A DNA stretch of 35,006 nucleotides from an uncultured bacterium (GTDB lineage: Bacteria > Cyanobacteriota > Vampirovibrionia > Gastranaerophilales > Gastranaerophilaceae). A model generated the notes under the pieces. That model was not told the DNA's origin. It saw only the letters and a list, made by a program, of their open reading frames with translations, and ran no database searches. The stretch lies in assembly GCA_902766395.1 (NCBI GenBank), contig CACXDL010000039.1, forward strand, positions 1-35,006. Direction: 5' to 3'. Position numbers and translations under genes: made by a program. Each line of letters starts with the position of its first letter. The first letter of the stretch is position 1. Shown one piece after another: positions 33,543 through 35,006 of this stretch.

Positions 33543-34193
33543 ATGAATATACTGCAATCTACGACAACAAAACTCGGTAACAGAATAAACTTGTTTGGTC
33601 AAAAGCAAAATGGGGAAAATATTCTCATAATAGGAGTATTCCATGGTGATGAACCTCAAGGCCAACACCTTATTGATAAATATTTATCGAGCAAACATTA
33701 TTTACAAACAAAAAATAATTTATTGTTCATACCTTGCTTAAATCCTGACGGTTTACAAAATAAAACAAGAACAAATGCAAACGGTGTTGATTTAAACAGA
33801 AATTTTCCAACAAAAAACTGGGGGGGGGATACAAGCAGTGCAGGAGATAACCCTCAAGATTATTACGGAGGGAAATCAGCAGCAAGCGAGCTTGAAACAC
33901 AATTTGTTACTGATATCATTGAAAAATATAAACCTAAAATAATACTGACATTGCACGCCCCATACAAAATCGTAAATTATGACGGGCCGGCAAAAGATAT
34001 TGCTAAGAAAATTTCAAATATAATAGGCTATCCTGTTGAAGCAAGTATAGGTTACCCAACCCCCGGAAGTTTTGGAACATATTGCGGTGTAGAAAGAAAT
34101 ATTCCGACTATCACACTTGAACTAGACGAAAAAATACCGGTCGCACAACTTGAACAACCGGTATTTGAAATTTTTGATATGCTTAAAAATTAA
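33543..34193 (+). CDS. M14-type zinc carboxypeptidase, MpaA-like
   Basis: A 216-aa zinc peptidase of family M14, closest in style to MpaA-type murein-peptide amidases. Metal ligands are His34 and Glu37 (GVFHGDEPQG) and His138 (LTLHAPY). Arg86 in GVDLNRNFP binds the substrate carboxylate. Glu193 in ITLELDE is the catalytic Glu. There is no signal peptide, so it would act in the cytoplasm on recycled wall peptides. A run of nine Gs (33820-33828) encodes Trp93-Gly-Gly; slippage there would remove His138 and Glu193. ATG follows the ftsY stop with GAGGA. Its stop overlaps the convergent gene by three bases. Confidence 0.9.
   Translation: MNILQSTTTKLGNRINLFGQKQNGENILIIGVFHGDEPQGQHLIDKYLSSKHYLQTKNNLLFIPCLNPDGLQNKTRTNANGVDLNRNFPTKNWGGDTSSAGDNPQDYYGGKSAASELETQFVTDIIEKYKPKIILTLHAPYKIVNYDGPAKDIAKKISNIIGYPVEASIGYPTPGSFGTYCGVERNIPTITLELDEKIPVAQLEQPVFEIFDMLKN
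33820..33828 (+). repeat. G9 homopolymer inside the M14 peptidase gene
   Basis: Nine consecutive G residues lie in frame in AT-rich DNA, at codons 93-96. Runs of this length slip during replication in many bacteria. The current length keeps the gene open. Confidence 0.8.
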
Positions 34194-34582
34194 AACCAGG
34201 TAAATGGATTATACCATTTAAAACCGTTATCCGGAGTCTTAGCATTTTGATCCTGCTGTGTTACTATGCTTCTTACTCTGTTTAAATCTGCCTTATCTTT
34301 ATCAGCATTTGTAAGTCCACCATCATTGACTAAACCTGCCATTTTTTGATATTCCAAAAATTGTTTTTCAGTAATTTCATGATTGTCATGTACCGTACCT
34401 CTTTTGGCTCCATCTGTAACAACAAATTTACCGTTATCATTTACTTTGCTGGAACCGTAGTAATACCCAAGCTCATCGACAAAATTAAATTCAAAACCGC
34501 TTTGAACTTTTATTTTTTTTACTTCTCGGGTACCGTCATTTTTAATTACTGTAAATTTTACTTCAGGTATTTTCTCACCCAT
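34190..34582 (-). CDS. Unknown soluble protein, 130 aa
   Basis: The family is not recognised. It begins MGEKIPEVKFTVIKNDGTRE and forms a small beta-rich N-terminal part (about 1-60). Then come a helical, charged part (HEITEKQFLEYQKMAG) and an Asp/Asn-rich stretch (NADKDKADLNR). It ends in NGFKWYNPFTWF, an aromatic tail. There is no signal peptide. The ATG at 34582 has AAGGAG at 8 nt, a strong site. The stop codon shares TTAA with the convergent M14 gene, so antisense effects are possible at the 3' ends. Confidence 0.75.
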   Translation of the reverse strand: MGEKIPEVKFTVIKNDGTREVKKIKVQSGFEFNFVDELGYYYGSSKVNDNGKFVVTDGAKRGTVHDNHEITEKQFLEYQKMAGLVNDGGLTNADKDKADLNRVRSIVTQQDQNAKTPDNGFKWYNPFTWF

Positions 34583-34726
34583 AATCAATACTCCTTATTT
34601 TGTGCATCCACTTCGTATATACTAATTAAGTATTTTTTATATACATAATTGCCATTTAAAATAACACATATTCACATATCTTTACATTTGTTTGTAGTAA
34701 AATATTTTTACAGAAATGAGGATTTT

Positions 34727-35006
34727 ATGCAAATATTTAACACATATTCAGGAAAATTAGAAGAATTTAAGCCGATAGAAGATAACAAAGTAAAAATGTA
34801 TGTTTGCGGGCCAACAGTATACGATTATGCACACTTGGGACATGCAAGATGCTACATAACCTGGGATGTCTTGTACAGATACTTAAAGTTTAAAGGTTAT
34901 GATGTAACATACTGCAGAAATGTCACGGATGTTGACGACAAAATTCTTAAAAAAGCCGAAAAAGAAAATAAAACACCACAGGAAGTTTCTCAATACTGGT
35001 ACCAAC
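34727..35006 (+). CDS. cysS: Cysteinyl-tRNA synthetase, 5' part
   Basis: The N-terminal 93 residues of the class I synthetase for tRNA-Cys, cut by the window edge. The zinc-Cys motif and HIGH signature appear together as YVCGPTVYDYAHLGHARCYI, followed by NVTDVDDKILKKAEKE. The ATG at 34727 has GAGG at 5 nt. The bases before it (34583-34726) carry no recognisable leader or T-box. Confidence 0.96.
   Translation, partial: MQIFNTYSGKLEEFKPIEDNKVKMYVCGPTVYDYAHLGHARCYITWDVLYRYLKFKGYDVTYCRNVTDVDDKILKKAEKENKTPQEVSQYWYQ

Noticed and set aside
34346-34648. A 100-residue frame opposite the 130-aa gene
   Set aside because: It is Phe/Tyr-rich with no start signal, while the opposite gene has AAGGAG at a good distance.

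Overview
The window is AT-rich chromosomal DNA from a diderm bacterium. The gene set includes LPS/Kdo genes (kdsA, lptC, an OstA/LptA-like protein, a GT9 heptosyltransferase), a secreted S-layer-homology (SLH) protein, the type IV pilus motor PilT, a FliA/WhiG-type sigma factor and a GH57 glucan enzyme. Together these best fit a non-photosynthetic cyanobacterial relative, class Vampirovibrionia/Melainabacteria, probably a gut Gastranaerophilales. That placement is an inference from gene content and protein style, not from a marker search.

Layout. Positions 1-516 hold no gene, only degenerate palindromic repeats. Positions 517-1878 hold an unknown protein and a probable broken gene. Positions 1879-3683 are a trpS-ung operon. 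Positions 3737-5102 hold an unknown HExxH protein and a 49-residue gene. Positions 5340-7304 encode a strongly translated, Cys-rich SLH protein that converges on an ArsB/NhaD-type permease. On the minus strand, 8767-12693 is kdsA, an MBL hydrolase, pheS and a site-2 protease. Next come a secreted protein that seems to share a domain with the SLH protein, a membrane GT2 with a Cys-rich tail, tsaC and the GH57 enzyme. Plus-strand genes at 18814-20909 encode a helical-repeat (MgtE_N/FliG-like) protein and PilT. Minus-strand 20927-28581 is a compact row of lptC, lptA-like, TPR, dprA, topA, radA and pncC. Then come DUF378, MBOAT, initiator tRNA-Met and GT9. Finally, plus-strand genes for a sigma factor, FtsY and an M14 peptidase precede a small unknown gene and the 5' end of cysS.

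Working together, the envelope genes (Kdo synthesis, LPS transport, heptosyl transfer, O-acylation, SLH protein, site-2 protease) are interleaved with translation genes (trpS, pheS, cysS, tsaC, tRNA-fMet) and with DNA uptake/repair genes (dprA, radA, topA, ung, PilT).

The most notable signals are not genes. Several genes lacking a Shine-Dalgarno site carry a -10 hexamer ending exactly 6 nt before ATG, which predicts leaderless mRNAs. The pilT promoter is bracketed by two perfect 12-bp palindromes 32 bp apart. A run of nine Gs lies inside the M14 peptidase gene, a possible phase switch. The 9-mer TGTTACAAA recurs in intergenic DNA.
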